Assembly (NCBI GenBank): GCA_030544685.1
Contig: CP086683.1
Location: 1,922,001 to 1,986,000, forward strand
DNA length: 64,000 nucleotides
DNA from: Pseudomonas sp. B21_DOA
GTDB lineage: Bacteria > Pseudomonadota > Gammaproteobacteria > Pseudomonadales > Pseudomonadaceae
Reading direction: 5' to 3'
The position numbers and the translations under genes are program-made. Of this stretch, positions 52,832 to 63,991 are shown piece by piece. A model generated the notes under the pieces. That model saw only the letters and a program-made list of their open reading frames with translations. It made no database searches and was not told where the DNA came from. Position 1 is the stretch's first letter; each line of letters begins with the position of its first letter.

Positions 52832-53749
52832 ATGGTCGACAAACTGACGCATCTGAAACAGCTGGAGGCGGAAAGCATCCACATCATCCGCGAGGTGGCC
52901 GCCGAGTTCGACAACCCGGTGATGCTGTACTCCATCGGTAAAGACTCCGCCGTGATGCTGCACCTGGCACGCAAGGCGTTCTTCCCGGGCAAACTGCCGT
53001 TTCCGGTGATGCACGTCGACACCCGCTGGAAATTCCAGGAGATGTACAAGTTCCGCGACAAAATGGTCGAGGAACTGGGCCTGGATCTCATCACCCATAT
53101 CAACCCCGATGGCGTGGCGCAGAACATCAACCTGTTCACCCACGGCAGCGCCAAGCACACCGACATCATGAAAACCGAAGGCCTGAAACAGGCACTCGAC
53201 AAGCATGGTTTCGACGCAGCCTTCGGCGGCGCCCGTCGCGATGAAGAGAAATCCCGCGCCAAAGAGCGCGTGTACTCGTTCCGCGACAGCAAGCACCGCT
53301 GGGACCCGAAAAACCAGCGCCCCGAGCTGTGGAACGTCTACAACGGCAAGGTCAACAAGGGCGAATCCATCCGTGTGTTCCCGTTGTCGAACTGGACCGA
53401 GCTGGACATCTGGCAGTACATCTACCTCGAAGGCATCCCGATCGTGCCGCTGTACTTCGCCGCCGAACGCGAAGTGATCGAGAAGAACGGCACGCTGATC
53501 ATGATCGACGACGAGCGCATCCTCGAGCACCTGTCCGACGAAGACAAAGCGCGCATCGTGAAAAAGAAAGTGCGGTTCCGCACCCTTGGCTGTTACCCGT
53601 TGACGGGCGCGGTGGAGTCCGAGGCCGAAAGCCTCACGGACATCATTCAGGAAATGCTCCTGACGCGAACTTCCGAGCGCCAGGGCCGGGTCATCGACCA
53701 CGATGGCGCAGGCTCGATGGAAGACAAAAAACGTCAAGGCTATTTCTAA
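52832..53749 (+). CDS. cysD: sulfate adenylyltransferase subunit 2
   Basis: A 305-residue PP-loop ATP sulfurylase subunit making APS from sulfate and ATP. The pyrophosphate loop is [14 protein letters not shown] (about 33-46). [12 protein letters not shown] is conserved. It is paired with cysNC 9 bases downstream in the assimilatory sulfate pathway. Confidence 0.97.
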   Translation: MVDKLTHLKQLEAESIHIIREVAAEFDNPVMLYSIGKDSAVMLHLARKAFFPGKLPFPVMHVDTRWKFQEMYKFRDKMVEELGLDLITHINPDGVAQNINLFTHGSAKHTDIMKTEGLKQALDKHGFDAAFGGARRDEEKSRAKERVYSFRDSKHRWDPKNQRPELWNVYNGKVNKGESIRVFPLSNWTELDIWQYIYLEGIPIVPLYFAAEREVIEKNGTLIMIDDERILEHLSDEDKARIVKKKVRFRTLGCYPLTGAVESEAESLTDIIQEMLLTRTSERQGRVIDHDGAGSMEDKKRQGYF

Positions 53750-53758
53750 GGGGCTGTC

Positions 53759-55657
53759 ATGTCGCACGCATCTGATTTGATCAGCGAGGACATCCTCGCC
53801 TACCTGGGCCAGCACGAACGTAAAGAGCTGCTGCGCTTTTTGACTTGCGGTAACGTCGATGACGGCAAGAGCACCCTGATCGGGCGCCTGCTGCACGACT
53901 CGAAAATGATCTACGAAGATCACCTCGAAGCGATCACCCGCGATTCGAAGAAATCCGGCACCACCGGTGACGACATCGACCTGGCATTGCTGGTCGACGG
54001 TCTGCAGGCCGAGCGTGAGCAGGGCATCACCATTGATGTCGCCTACCGCTATTTCTCCACCGCCAAGCGCAAATTCATCATCGCCGACACCCCCGGCCAT
54101 GAGCAGTACACCCGCAACATGGCCACCGGTGCGTCCACCTGTGACCTGGCGATCATTCTGGTCGACGCTCGTTACGGCGTGCAGACCCAGACCCGTCGTC
54201 ACAGCTTCATCGCTTCGCTGTTGGGAATCAAGCACATCGTTGTCGCCATCAACAAGATGGACTTGAAGGACTTCGACGAGGGCGTGTTCGAGTCGATCAA
54301 GGCTGACTACCTGAAGTTCGCCGAAGGCTTGAAGATGAAGCCGACCAGCATGCACTTCGTGCCGATGTCTGCCCTCAAGGGCGACAACGTGGTGAACAAG
54401 TCCGAGCGCTCGCCGTGGTACACCGGCCAGTCGCTGATGGAAATCCTCGAGACTGTGGAAGTGGCGGGCGATCGCAACTTCACCGATCTGCGTTTCCCGG
54501 TGCAGTACGTCAACCGTCCGAACCTGAACTTCCGTGGTTTCGCCGGTACGCTGGCCAGCGGCATCGTGCACAAGGGCGACGAAGTCGTAGTGCTGCCGTC
54601 GGGCAAGAGCAGCCGGGTGAAATCCATCGTCACTTTCGAAGGTGAGCTGGAGCACGCCGGCCCAGGTCAAGCGGTGACGCTGACCATGGAAGACGAAATC
54701 GACATCTCCCGTGGCGACCTGCTGGTGCATGCCGACAACGTGCCGCCTGTCACCGACAGCTTCGAAGCGATGCTGGTGTGGATGGCTGAAGAGCCGATGC
54801 TGCCGGGCAAGAAATACGACATCAAACGCGCCACCAGTTACGTGCCGGGCTCGATTGCCAGTATCGTCAACAAGGTCGATGTGAACACCTTGGAAGAAGG
54901 CCCGGCGAGCGCGTTGCAGCTCAACGAAATCGGCAAGGTGAAGATCGCCCTTGACGCGCCGATCGCCCTCGACGGTTACGACAGCAACCGCACCACCGGC
55001 GCATTCATCGTCATCGATCGCCTGACCAACGGCACCGTGGGCGCCGGCATGATCGTCGCTCAGCCTGTAACGCATGGCACCGCCACCCACCACGGCAAAC
55101 TGGCCCACGTGGCGACCGAGGAACGTGCCCAGCGCTTCGGCCAGCAACCGGCTACCGTGCTGTTCAGCGGTCTGTCGGGCGCGGGCAAAAGCACTCTGGC
55201 ATACGCGGTCGAGCGCAAGCTGTTCGACATGGGCCGCGCGGTGTTTGTCCTCGACGGCCAGAACCTGCGTCACGATCTGAACAAAGGTCTGCCGCAGGAT
55301 CGCGCCGGGCGCACCGAAAACTGGCGTCGTGCCGCGCATGTGGCGCGTCAGTTCAACGAAGCAGGGCTGCTGACATTGGCCGCGTTCGTTGCGCCAAGTG
55401 CCGAGGGTCGCGAGCAGGCCAAGGAACTGATCGGCAAGGATCGATTGCTGACGGTCTACGTGCAGGCCTCGCCGACCGTGTGCGCCGAACGTGATCCGCA
55501 AGGTCTGTACGCCGCTGGCGGCGACAACATCCCGGGCGAATCCTTCCCGTACGACGTGCCGCTGAACGCCGACCTGGTGATCGACACGCAGTCGCTGAGC
55601 CTGGAAGAAAGCGTCAAGCAAGTGCTGGAGCTGTTGCGTCAGCGTGGCGCGATCTAA
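53759..55657 (+). CDS. cysNC: bifunctional sulfate adenylyltransferase subunit 1/adenylylsulfate kinase
   Basis: A 632-residue fusion. The N-terminal EF-Tu-like GTPase (about 1-440; [30 protein letters not shown]) drives ATP sulfurylase. The C-terminal APS kinase (about 460-632; [13 protein letters not shown]) makes PAPS. The fusion is standard in Pseudomonas and does not arise from frameshift. A terminator follows. Confidence 0.97.
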   Translation: MSHASDLISEDILAYLGQHERKELLRFLTCGNVDDGKSTLIGRLLHDSKMIYEDHLEAITRDSKKSGTTGDDIDLALLVDGLQAEREQGITIDVAYRYFSTAKRKFIIADTPGHEQYTRNMATGASTCDLAIILVDARYGVQTQTRRHSFIASLLGIKHIVVAINKMDLKDFDEGVFESIKADYLKFAEGLKMKPTSMHFVPMSALKGDNVVNKSERSPWYTGQSLMEILETVEVAGDRNFTDLRFPVQYVNRPNLNFRGFAGTLASGIVHKGDEVVVLPSGKSSRVKSIVTFEGELEHAGPGQAVTLTMEDEIDISRGDLLVHADNVPPVTDSFEAMLVWMAEEPMLPGKKYDIKRATSYVPGSIASIVNKVDVNTLEEGPASALQLNEIGKVKIALDAPIALDGYDSNRTTGAFIVIDRLTNGTVGAGMIVAQPVTHGTATHHGKLAHVATEERAQRFGQQPATVLFSGLSGAGKSTLAYAVERKLFDMGRAVFVLDGQNLRHDLNKGLPQDRAGRTENWRRAAHVARQFNEAGLLTLAAFVAPSAEGREQAKELIGKDRLLTVYVQASPTVCAERDPQGLYAAGGDNIPGESFPYDVPLNADLVIDTQSLSLEESVKQVLELLRQRGAI

Positions 55658-55696
55658 GGCAGAAGCAGCGGCAAGCTTTTAGCTGCAAGCGGCAAG

Positions 55697-55734
55697 AAAA
55701 GCCCGTCGATGAGTGATCATCGGCGGGCTTTTTT
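55697..55734 (+). terminator. rho-independent terminator of cysD-cysNC
   Basis: aaaagcccgtcgatga, gtga loop, tcatcggcgggc, then tttttt. A strong stem and T-run 40 bases past the cysNC stop. Confidence 0.92.
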
Positions 55735-55743
55735 GTGCTAGGT

Positions 55744-55883
55744 GATCGTTCCCACGCTCCGCGTGGGAATGCCTCATTGGACGCTCCGCGTCCGCTTCGG
55801 CAGGGACGCGGAGCGTCCTGGCTGCATTCCCACGCGGAGCGTGGGAACGATCAACTGTGGGAGCGAGCAGGCTCACTCCCACA
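55744..55883. repeat. composite nested palindrome
   Basis: Outer arms gatcgttcccacgctccgcg at 55744-55772 and 55823-55852. Each arm is itself palindromic, and an inner pair (ggacgctccgcgtcc, 55779-55793 and 55803-55818) sits between them. A separate short palindrome of the REP type follows at 55856-55883. Several repeat families are stacked here. Confidence 0.9.
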
Positions 55884-55887
55884 GGGG

Positions 55888-56792
55888 TCAGTGTTTGGGG
55901 GAAATTCGCGGTGCATCTGCTCCAGCAACGCATCCTTGTCCAGCCACAGCTGGTTGATCCAGCCCTGAAACTGCAAGCGGTACTCGCCGTCCTGGTCGTA
56001 GTTCTTGCCGATGAAGGCCGGCGGAATTTTGATCTCTTCAAAATGCACCACCACATCGCGCACATTGCCGCAGAGCAAATCCCAGAACCCCGGACGCCCG
56101 GCCGGGTAGTGAATCGTCACGTTAACGATCGACTCCAGTTGCTCGCCCATCGCATCCAGTACAAACGCAATGCCGCCAGCCTTCGGTTTGAGCAGATATT
56201 TGAACGGCGATTGCTGCTGCGCATGCTTGCCTTCGGTGAAGCGTGTGCCTTCGACGAAGTTGAAAATTCCCACCGGGTTATGGCGGAATTTCGCACAGGT
56301 CTTGCGCGTGGTTTCCAGGTCCTTGCCTTTTTTCTCCGGGTGTTTTTCCAGATACGCCTTGGAGTAGCGCTTCATGAACGGAAAGCCTAGCGCCCACCAG
56401 GCCAGGCCAATTACTGGCACCCAGATCAGCTCCTGCTTGAGGAAGAACTTCAGCGGTTGGATCTTGCGGTTGAGCACGTATTGCAGCACCAGGATATCCA
56501 CCCAGCTCTGGTGGTTGCTGGTGATCAGGTACGAGTGCTGATAGTCGAGGCCTTGCAGGCCGCTGAGGTGCCAGCGGGTACGACGGACAAGATTCATCCA
56601 GCCCTTGTTGTTGCTGATCCACGCCTCGTGGGTGTGGCTCATCAGCCAACCGGCAATGCGCTGGGTAAAGGCAAACGGCAGGGCCTTGACGAGCGCCACG
56701 CAGAACAGGAACGAGCAGAGCAGAATCGTGTTGAGCGCCAACAGCAGCGAGGCGATCACGCCGCGCACGGGTGCGGGTAGAAAATCCAGCAT
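55888..56792 (-). CDS. 1-acylglycerol-3-phosphate acyltransferase family protein (YihG type; frameshift at 3' end)
   Basis: A 301-residue membrane acyltransferase with the NHxxxxD motif in SNHQSWVDILVLQ (about 89-101) and FVEGTRFTEGK. YihG-like members acylate lysophosphatidate to adjust phospholipid acyl chains. As given, the frame runs 12 residues into the REP palindrome to 55851. One added base at the G run 55897-55901 (plus strand) gives the expected ending FPPKH and a stop at 55888. Confidence 0.9.
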
Positions 56793-58891
56793 TTACACAT
56801 CCATAGGTCGGTTGGCGGCTTGAATCGCGGTGAGCGCGATGGTGTAGACGATGTCATCGACCTGCGCGCCGCGCGGCAGGTCGTTCACCGGTTTGCGCAG
56901 GCCTTGCAGCATCGGCCCGAGGCTGACGCAATCGGCGCTGCGTTGTACGGCTTTGTACGTGGTGTTGCCGGTGTTCAGATCGGGGAATACAAACACTGTG
57001 GCTCGCCCGGCGACCTGACTGTTCGGCGCCAGTTGCCGGGCGACGTCGGCGTTGGCGGCGGCGTCGTATTGCAGCGGGCCGTCGATCAAGAGCGAGTGCT
57101 GTTGTTCGTGGGCGAGCAGGGTGGCTTCGCGGACTTTTTCGACTTCCTCGCCAGTCGCCGATTCGCCGCTGGAATAGCTGATCATCGCCACCCGTGGGTT
57201 GATGCCGAATGCGGCCGCCGAGTCGGCGCTTTGCAGGGCGATTTCGGCCAGTTCGGCAGCGCTTGGGTGCGGGTTCATCACGCAGTCGCCGTAGACCAGC
57301 ACTTCTTCCGGGAACAGCATGAAGAATACCGACGACACCAGCGTGCAGCCTGGCGCGGTCTTGATCAGTTGCAAGGCCGGGCGGATGGTATTGGCGGTGG
57401 TATTGATCACACCCGAGACCAAGCCGTCGACCTCGTCCAGCGCAAGCATCATGGTGCCGATCACCACGGTGTCTTCCAGTTGCTGCTCGGCCATTGGTGC
57501 ATTGAGGCTTTTGCTTTTGCGCAGGGCGACCATCGGTTCGACGTAACGCTCACGGATATGGTCCGGGTCGAGAATTTCCAGACCCGGCGGCAGCACGATC
57601 CCTTGGGCGCGGGCGACCGCTTCGACGTCCGCGGGTTTAGCCAGCAATACGCAGCGGGCGATCCCGCGTTCCTGACAGATCGCCGCTGCTTGCACGGTGA
57701 ACGGCTCGCTGCCTTCAGGCAGGACGATGCGCTTGTTCGCCGCCTGCGCGCGCTGGATCAATTGATAGCGGAACACTGCCGGCGACAGGCGCATCTCTCG
57801 AGGCGTGCCGCAGCGCTGATGCAGCCAGTTGGCGTCGAGGTGGCTGGCGACGAAATCGGTGATGATCTCCGCGCGCTCGCGGTCATCGATGGGGATTTCC
57901 TTGTTCAGGCCATTGAGCAGATTAGCGGTGTCGTACGAGCCGGTGCTTACCGACAACACCGGCAGACCGGCCTGCAACGCGCCTCGGCACAAGTCCATGA
58001 TGCGCGGGTCGGGCAGGGTGTCGCTGGTCAGCAGCAGGCCCGCCAGCGGCACGCCGTTGATCGCTGCGAGGCTGACGGCGAGGATGATGTCGTCGCGATC
58101 GCCCGGCGTCACCACCAGCACACCGGGCTTGAGCAGCTCGACGGTGTTGCGCATGGTCCGTGCGCAAATGATGATGTTGCTCATGCGCCGGGTTTCGTAG
58201 TCGCCCGCGTTGAGCACTTGCGCGCCCATCAGGTCGGCGACGTCGCGCGTGCGCGGCGCGTTGAGTTCCGGCTGAAACGGGATGCAGCCAAGCAAGCGGA
58301 AATCACCGCTACGCAACAACGGCGAATGCTCCTTCAGCCGCGTGGCGAAGGCCTCCATGCTCTCGTCGGTCTTGACCTTGTTGAGGATCACGCCGAGTAC
58401 TTTCGGGTCTTTCGGGCCACCGAATAATTGCGCTTGAAGCTCGACACGGCCTGAAAGCTCGGCGAGCACTTCGTTTTCCGGCGCCGAGACCAGAATCACC
58501 TCGGCATCGAGGCTTTTGGCCAAGTGCAGATTGACCCGCGCGGCGTAACTGGCGCTACGGGTCGGCACCATGCCTTCGACCACCAGCACGTCTTTGCCGA
58601 TGGCCGCTTGTTGATACAAGGCGATGATTTCTTCGAGCAGTTCGTCGAGCTGACCGTCGCCGAGCATGCGTTCGACGTGCGCCAGGCCTAACGGCTGCGG
58701 CGGTTTCAGGCCGTGGGTGCGCGCCACCAGTTCGGTGGATCGTTCAGGGCCAGTGTCGCCCGGATGCGGCTGGGCGATCGGTTTGAAGAAGCCGACTTTG
58801 AGGCCGGCGCGTTCAAGCGTGCGCACCAGCCCGAGGCTGATGGAGGTCAGACCCACGCCAAAATCGGTGGGGGCGATAAAAAAGTTTGCAT
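56793..58891 (-). CDS. pta: phosphate acetyltransferase, long form (one-base frameshift at start)
   Basis: A 699-residue enzyme interconverting acetyl-CoA and acetyl phosphate. N-terminal P-loop-like dethiobiotin-synthetase fold (about 1-230), DRTGG linker (about 235-345), catalytic C-terminal domain (about 370-690; VLPEGSEPF, GDCVMNPHPS). The ATG at 58891 reads MQTF, then breaks in the A run 58878-58883 (plus strand). One added base restores FIAPTDFGVGLTSISLGLV. No ackA is in the window. Confidence 0.95.
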
Positions 58892-58942
58892 GGGAATTCT
58901 CTATGCAAGGGTGTCAGCCTATGTCTGGCCGACTACCGAAAT

Positions 58943-59239
58943 TCAGTCGCCAAGGTTAGCGCTAACCGAGCCTTGTGCACACCAACCGCAGGCAAAGGGT
59001 TGACCTGTTTTTTCAATACGTTGCGCCGGATCCAGGACCCAGGCGCGGGTTTGCCACGGCGGCTGATGGCGCAGGTGCTGAGTGTGACCACAGGAAAGCT
59101 CGACCACCCAATGGCCGTCTTCGTCCTGATGGAAGCCGGTGATCGTCGAAACCCGTTTGTCCGGGTTGTGGTCGCTTTCACGCGATTGCTTCGCTAAACT
59201 TGGCCTTTCTATATTCTTATGCAAAAGGTCTCGCCCCAT
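58943..59239 (-). CDS. DUF3565 domain-containing protein
   Basis: A 98-residue protein of unknown function, with the core GFHQDEDGHWVVELSCGHTQHLRHQPPWQ and a C-terminal CGWCAQG. The CxH and CxxC pairs suggest a small metal site. The ATG at 59239 is base-paired with the FKBP start codon on the other strand, so the two genes begin head to head with overlapping starts; a later start for this gene is possible. Confidence 0.8.
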   Translation of the reverse strand: MGRDLLHKNIERPSLAKQSRESDHNPDKRVSTITGFHQDEDGHWVVELSCGHTQHLRHQPPWQTRAWVLDPAQRIEKTGQPFACGWCAQGSVSANLGD

Positions 59240-59723
59240 GCTGATCGCCGCCAATAAGGCTGTCTCCATCGACTATACCCTGACCAACGACGCTGGTGAG
59301 GTCATCGACAGCTCCGCCGGCGGCGCTCCGCTGGTTTACCTGCAAGGCGCAGGCAACATCATCCCGGGCCTGGAAAAAGCCCTGGAAGGCAAAGCCGTCG
59401 GTGACGAGCTGAAAGTGGCCGTTGAGCCGGAAGACGCTTACGGCGAATACGCCGCCGAGCTGGTCAGCACCCTGAGCCGCAGCATGTTCGAAGGCGTTGA
59501 CGAGCTGGAAGTCGGCATGCAGTTCCACGCTTCGGCGCCGGACGGCCAGATGCAGATCGTCACCATCCGTGATCTGGACGGCGACGACGTCACCGTTGAT
59601 GGCAACCACCCTCTGGCCGGTCAGCGCCTGAACTTCGAAGTGAAGATCGTTGATATCCGTGACGCCAGCCAGGAAGAAATCGCTCATGGTCACGTCCATG
59701 GCGAAGGTGGCCATCACCACTGA
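59238..59723 (+). CDS. FKBP-type peptidyl-prolyl isomerase (SlyD-like)
   Basis: A 161-residue cytoplasmic isomerase-chaperone with the SlyD domain order. FKBP halves (DYTLTNDAGEVIDSS, YLQGAGNIIPGLEKAL) flank an inserted IF domain (about 75-130). A histidine-rich tail (HGHVHGEGGHHH) would bind nickel or zinc, shorter than in E. coli SlyD. ATG 59238 follows aaaggtc. Confidence 0.93.
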   Translation: MLIAANKAVSIDYTLTNDAGEVIDSSAGGAPLVYLQGAGNIIPGLEKALEGKAVGDELKVAVEPEDAYGEYAAELVSTLSRSMFEGVDELEVGMQFHASAPDGQMQIVTIRDLDGDDVTVDGNHPLAGQRLNFEVKIVDIRDASQEEIAHGHVHGEGGHHH

Positions 59724-59752
59724 TTTTCTGCGCTAAGCTTCGAGTACTGGAG

Positions 59753-59776
59753 AGGCGCCTGTGGGCGCCTTTTTAG
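59753..59776 (+). terminator. rho-independent terminator after the FKBP gene
   Basis: aggcgcc, tgtg loop, ggcgcct, then ttttt. Confidence 0.9.
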
Positions 59777-59846
59777 TCCGCGGCTGTCCTTGGTGGCCTC
59801 GCCAAGTGGCTGTTTCGAGTAGAACACGAGAATCCTGGAGTTCGGC

Positions 59847-60328
59847 ATGAGTGCTTTTCACGACCTTAAGTTGACAGCCCTGGATGGTCAGGAGCTACCG
59901 CTGGCGCCGTTCAAGGGCCAAGTCGTGCTGGTGGTCAACGTGGCCTCCAAATGCGGCTTGACCCCCAGTACGCGGCACTGGAAAACCTCTACCAGCAATA
60001 TAAAGAGAAGGGCTTCACCGTGCTGGGCTTGCCTTGCAACCAGTTTGCCGGCCAGGAACCGGGCTCGGAGAAAGAAATCCAGGAGTTTTGCAGCCTCAAC
60101 TATGGCGTGACCTTTCCGTTGTCGAGCAAGCTCGAAGTCAACGGCCACGAACGGCATCAGTTGTATCGCTTGCTGGCGGGCGAAGGCGCCGAGTTTCCCG
60201 GCGACATCACCTGGAACTTCGAAAAGTTTCTGCTCGGCAAGGACGGCCGGGTACTGGCGCGGTTCTCGCCGCGCACGGCGCCGGATGATCCGACAGTGAT
60301 TGCCGCGATCGAAAAAGCCTTAGCCTGA
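59847..60328 (+). CDS. glutathione peroxidase family thiol peroxidase (one-base frameshift)
   Basis: A 160-residue thioredoxin-fold peroxidase. Peroxidatic Cys36 in ASKCGLTP, then LPCNQFAGQEPG and WNFEKFLLGKDG, supply the catalytic tetrad. Bacterial members usually use thioredoxin rather than glutathione. The frame breaks at the C run 59962-59966; one added C restores QYAALENLYQQYKEKG. Confidence 0.94.
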
Positions 60329-60333
60329 ATCAG

Positions 60334-60363
60334 AAAATCGCAGCGTTGAGCTGCGATTTTTTT
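60334..60363 (+). terminator. rho-independent terminator after the peroxidase gene
   Basis: aaatcgcag, cgttgag, ctgcgattt, followed by further T residues. Confidence 0.88.
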
Positions 60364-60482
60364 ACCTGACTTTTGACCCTTAATCATTCTGATCAATAGT
60401 GCTGTCACGGGGATGGCCTGCCGGATATTATCGCCGTCATATCGATCAATGTTCGTCGCCAATGTTTTCGTGGAGCCTCTCG

Positions 60483-61584
60483 ATGCCCGTTCAAGCCCTG
60501 TTCAAACCGTTCCACCTCGGTGCCCTCGAATTGCCGACCCGGGTGGTCATGGCGCCAATGACCCGCTCATTCTCGCCGGGCGGCGTGCCGAATTCTAAAG
60601 TCATTGAATACTACCGTCGTCGTGCGGCCGCTGGGGTTGGTCTGATCATCACCGAAGGCACCACGGTCGGCCACATCGCGTCCAATGGCTATCCAAACGT
60701 GCCGCAGTTTTTCGGTGAAGCGCCACTCGCGGGCTGGAAAAAGTTGTCGACGCCGTGCACGCCGAGGGCGGCAAGATCGTCCCGCAACTGTGGCATGTCG
60801 GCAGCGTACGCCGCCTCGGCACCGAGCCGGACGCCAGCGTGCCGGGCTACGGTCCGTCGGAAAAACTCAAGGACGGTCAGGTCGTGGTTCACGGCATGAC
60901 CAAACAGGACATCCAGGACGTGATCGCTGCGTTCGCCCAGGCTGCCAAAGATGCGCAGAGCATCGGCATGGATGGCGTGGAAATCCACGGCGCTCACGGC
61001 TATCTGATCGACCAGTTCTTCTGGGAAGGCAGCAATCAGCGCACCGATGAATACGGTGGCAGCCTGGCCAATCGTTCGCGTTTTGCCATCGAATTGATTC
61101 AAGCAGTGCGCGCGGCGGTCGGTGAAGGCTTCCCGATCATTTTCCGCTTCTCGCAATGGAAACAGCAGGATTACACCGCGCGTCTGGTGCAAACCCCGAA
61201 GCGCTGGGCGAGTTTCTCAAGCCGCTGTCTGACGCCGGCGTGGACATTTTCCACTGCTCGACCCGCCGCTTCTGGGAGCCGGAGTTTGACGGTTCCGACC
61301 TGAACCTTGCTGGCTGGACGCGCAAGCTGACCGGCAAGCCGACCATCACCGTCGGCAGCGTCGGCCTGGACGGCGAGTTCCTGCAGTTCATGGTCAACAC
61401 CGACAAGGTCGCGCAACCGGCCAGCCTGGAGAATCTGCTGGAGCGTCTGAACAAAGAAGAGTTCGACCTGGTAGCAGTGGGCCGCGCGTTGCTGGTCGAT
61501 CCGGATTGGGCGCAGAAAGTCCGTGACGGGCGTGAACAGGATATTCTGCCGTTTAGTCGTGAGGCGTTGATGACGCTGGTTTAA
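60483..61584 (+). CDS. old-yellow-enzyme family NADH:flavin oxidoreductase (two one-base frameshifts)
   Basis: A 367-residue FMN TIM-barrel ene-reductase for activated C=C bonds. Features: MAPMTRSFSPGGVPN, VEIHGAHGYLIDQFF, QRTDEYGGSLANRSRF and VAVGRALLVDPDW. The breaks lie at A 60738-60742 (one A restores KVVDAVHAEGGKI) and C 61194-61197 (one C restores PEALGEFLKPLSDAG). The natural substrate is unknown. Confidence 0.93.
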
Positions 61585-61603
61585 GCGGCGCCATTTCGAA
61601 CCA

Positions 61604-61689
61604 TTCGCGAGCAGGCTCACTCCCACCTTCGACCGCATTCCATCTGAAAGAATGCAGTACCCATGTGGGAGCGAGCCTGCTCGCGAAAG
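61604..61689. repeat. REP-type inverted repeat
   Basis: Arms beginning ttcgcgagcaggctcactccca and ending tgggagcgagcctgctcgcgaa, one mismatch. It lies between the convergent oxidoreductase and glycosyltransferase genes. Confidence 0.88.
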
Positions 61690-61711
61690 CTGTTTCTATG
61701 TCGCCGAAAAT

Positions 61712-62885
61712 CTAAGGTTGTGCCTGAGCCCCAGTCACCACCAGCTCCCCCACACAAGCCCCACGCAAATACCCCTCGAACTGCTCGATAATTGCCCCCA
61801 GCCCTGGCGACTGCCATGCTGCCGCGCATTCAGCCTGACGCAGCGCAACCGCTCATCCTCCTCCAGCAACCATGCCGCCGCTTCGCAAAACGCCTGCTCA
61901 TCGCCGGGCATGGCTGACACGCCGTTGTAGCCGTGGCGAATATGCTGCGCCGCCGCTGCCTGATCATAGGCAACGACGCCGAGTCCCGAAGCCAGGGCTT
62001 CCAGCACCACATTGCCGAAGGTCTCGGTGAGGCTGGGAAATACGAACAGATCCCCTGAGGCGTAGTGCGCTGCCAGCGCTTCCCCGCGCTGTGCTCCGCA
62101 GAAAATCGCCTCCGGCATCTCTTTTTCCAGCGTTGAACGTTGCGGGCCATCTCCGACCACAATCAGCTTCAGATGGCGCTGTGGATAAGTTTCCCGCAGG
62201 GTGTCAAAGCAGCGTTTGAGCAGCCCCAGATTCTTCTCCGGGGCGAGCCTTCCTACGTGGATAACCGCGATATCCGTATCAGAGAGCCCCCATTGCTCAC
62301 GCAACGCGCTCTGACGTTTGCTCGGATGAAACAACTGGCTGTCCACACCCCGCGACAACAACGCCAGCCGCTCGAAATGCCGCCGCTCCAGCTCCAGGCG
62401 CTGACTGACGCTGGGCACCAAGGTCATTGCCGAACGATTGTGAAACCAGCGCAAGTAATGGGTCAGCATCCGCGTCAGCAGGCCGAGGCCGTACTGGCTG
62501 GTGTATTGCTGGAAGTTGGTGTGAAAACCGCTCACCACCGCAATCCCCAGGCGCCGTGCCGCACGCAGTGCCGACAACCCGAGCGGCCCTTCCGTGGCGA
62601 TGTACAGCACATCCGGACGTTGGCGTTTCCAGCGCCGCAGCAGCTTATGCATCGACGATTGGCCCCACTGCAGCCCCGGATAGCCCGGCAACGGCCATCC
62701 GCGACACAGCAACAGTGCATCGTCTGTGCTGCGTTGCGGATCGCCGGCCTGGCGCGGACGCACCAGCTCCACCTGATGCCCACGTGCGCGCAGACCCTCG
62801 CACAAGCGGCCAAGGGTATTGGCCACGCCGTTGATTTCCGGAGGAAGGTTTCGCTAATGAGGGTGATATGCAGAGCTGTCGTCAT
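61712..62885 (-). CDS. family 4 glycosyltransferase (two one-base frameshifts)
   Basis: A GT-B fold glycosyltransferase, 391 residues when repaired. The start is MTTALHITLISETF, with a break at 62843-62844 (one base restores PPEINGVANTLGRL). HVGRLAPEKNLGLL marks the C-terminal domain and PSLTETFGNVVLEALASG holds the EX7E motif. The second break, C 61795-61799, when repaired gives AIIEQFEGYLRGACVGELVV and a stop at 61712. It resembles sugar transferases that act on diacylglycerol or phosphatidylinositol-type acceptors; the substrate is unknown. Confidence 0.9.
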
Positions 62886-62949
62886 GGCCTCAGTGTCGGC
62901 TGAGGCCATGTCGACGTTGTGACGTTCGGATGATGGATTTGTGACGCGG

Positions 62950-63702
62950 TCAGTGTTGAATCACCAGATTCTCGGCACCGCGCTCACGCACCCAGAACAG
63001 CGTAGCCCCGGCCACCGCCGCTGGCATCATCAGGATATTGACTACTGGAATCAGCAGCACCAGATAAACGATCCCGCCAAAACTCATGCTCTGCCAGCGC
63101 TTCTGCCGCAACCAGGCGAGCATCTCGTTCCAGCCGAGTTTGTGGTTGTCCGCCGGGTAGTCGATGTACTGGATGGCCATCATCCACACACCGAACAGCA
63201 GCCATAACGGCGCGGCGACAATATTCACCACCGGGATGAAGGAGAGGATGAACAGGCCGATGGCGCGCGGCAAGAAGTAGCCGAGCTTGCGCATTTCCCG
63301 GGCGAGGGTGCGCGGGATCATCGCGATCAGTTCGCCCCAGCTGAACGCCGGGAAATCATCGGTGCCGCGCACCACCACTTCGACTTTCTCCGCGAGGAAA
63401 CCGTTGAACGGTGCGGCAATAATGTTGGCGAGCATGGTGAAGGTGAAAAACACCATCAAGGCCACGAGGACCACGAACAGCGGCCAGAGGATATAGCTTA
63501 GGAAACTCAGCCATTCAGGCAACGACGGCATCAGCGTATCGACCCACAGGCTGAACTGGTGGCCGGCCAGATAGATCAATCCGACGAACAGCACCAGGTT
63601 GATCGCCAGCGGCAACAACACGAACAGGCGCAGGCCAGGGCTCAGGACCAGTTTGAGGCCTTCGCGCAGGTATTGCGGGCCTGACAGAACAGGGGCGGGC
63701 AT
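62950..63702 (-). CDS. cysZ: sulfate transporter CysZ
   Basis: A 250-residue EI24/CysZ-family inner-membrane protein with four main hydrophobic segments ([42 protein letters not shown]). It imports sulfate for cysteine synthesis, fitting cysD-cysNC 8 kb away. ATG 63702 ([15 protein letters not shown]) is the family start; upstream in-frame starts are rejected. Confidence 0.94.
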   Translation of the reverse strand: MPAPVLSGPQYLREGLKLVLSPGLRLFVLLPLAINLVLFVGLIYLAGHQFSLWVDTLMPSLPEWLSFLSYILWPLFVVLVALMVFFTFTMLANIIAAPFNGFLAEKVEVVVRGTDDFPAFSWGELIAMIPRTLAREMRKLGYFLPRAIGLFILSFIPVVNIVAAPLWLLFGVWMMAIQYIDYPADNHKLGWNEMLAWLRQKRWQSMSFGGIVYLVLLIPVVNILMMPAAVAGATLFWVRERGAENLVIQH

Positions 63703-63736
63703 AAGGTGCTCCGAAGCAAGGGAAAACGCGCCGACG

Positions 63737-63991
63737 TTACCGGCTTTGCCCCAGCGGCGAAAGCGCGGCAGAGCAATCGACATTCACTGTAACAAAGAGG
63801 TCTATGTCGTCAGCGTCTCGGCATAGAGACCACCTATGAGCTGGATTGTTAAACCGTATTTCCTTAATCTTGCCCCCCTCGATACGCTGCACCCAACTTT
63901 TTACAGGACTGTCGAGTTCAAGCCTTCCCCAAGGTGTCCACGGTCCTTTTTTATTCCGCCGGCCGTCCGGCGTCCGCGCCAGATTTTTCAT
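63737..63991 (-). CDS. possible AT-rich coding sequence at the window edge
   Basis: An 84-codon frame, [37 protein letters not shown], with less GC than the neighbours. It might be the end of a gene entering from beyond 64000, but no family is recognised. A frame on the other strand from 63837 is also open to the window end. I cannot tell which is real, if either. Confidence 0.25.
   Translation of the reverse strand: MKNLARTPDGRRNKKGPWTPWGRLELDSPVKSWVQRIEGGKIKEIRFNNPAHRWSLCRDADDIDLFVTVNVDCSAALSPLGQSR

Noticed and set aside
52736..55621. 961-codon open frame antisense to cysD-cysNC
   Set aside because: Long antisense frames are expected opposite GC-rich genes with strong codon bias. The translation is rich in H, V, D, R and Q, has no motif, and spans two well-identified genes.
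56820..58427. 535-codon frame antisense to pta
   Set aside because: Same reason: a codon-bias shadow of a conserved gene.
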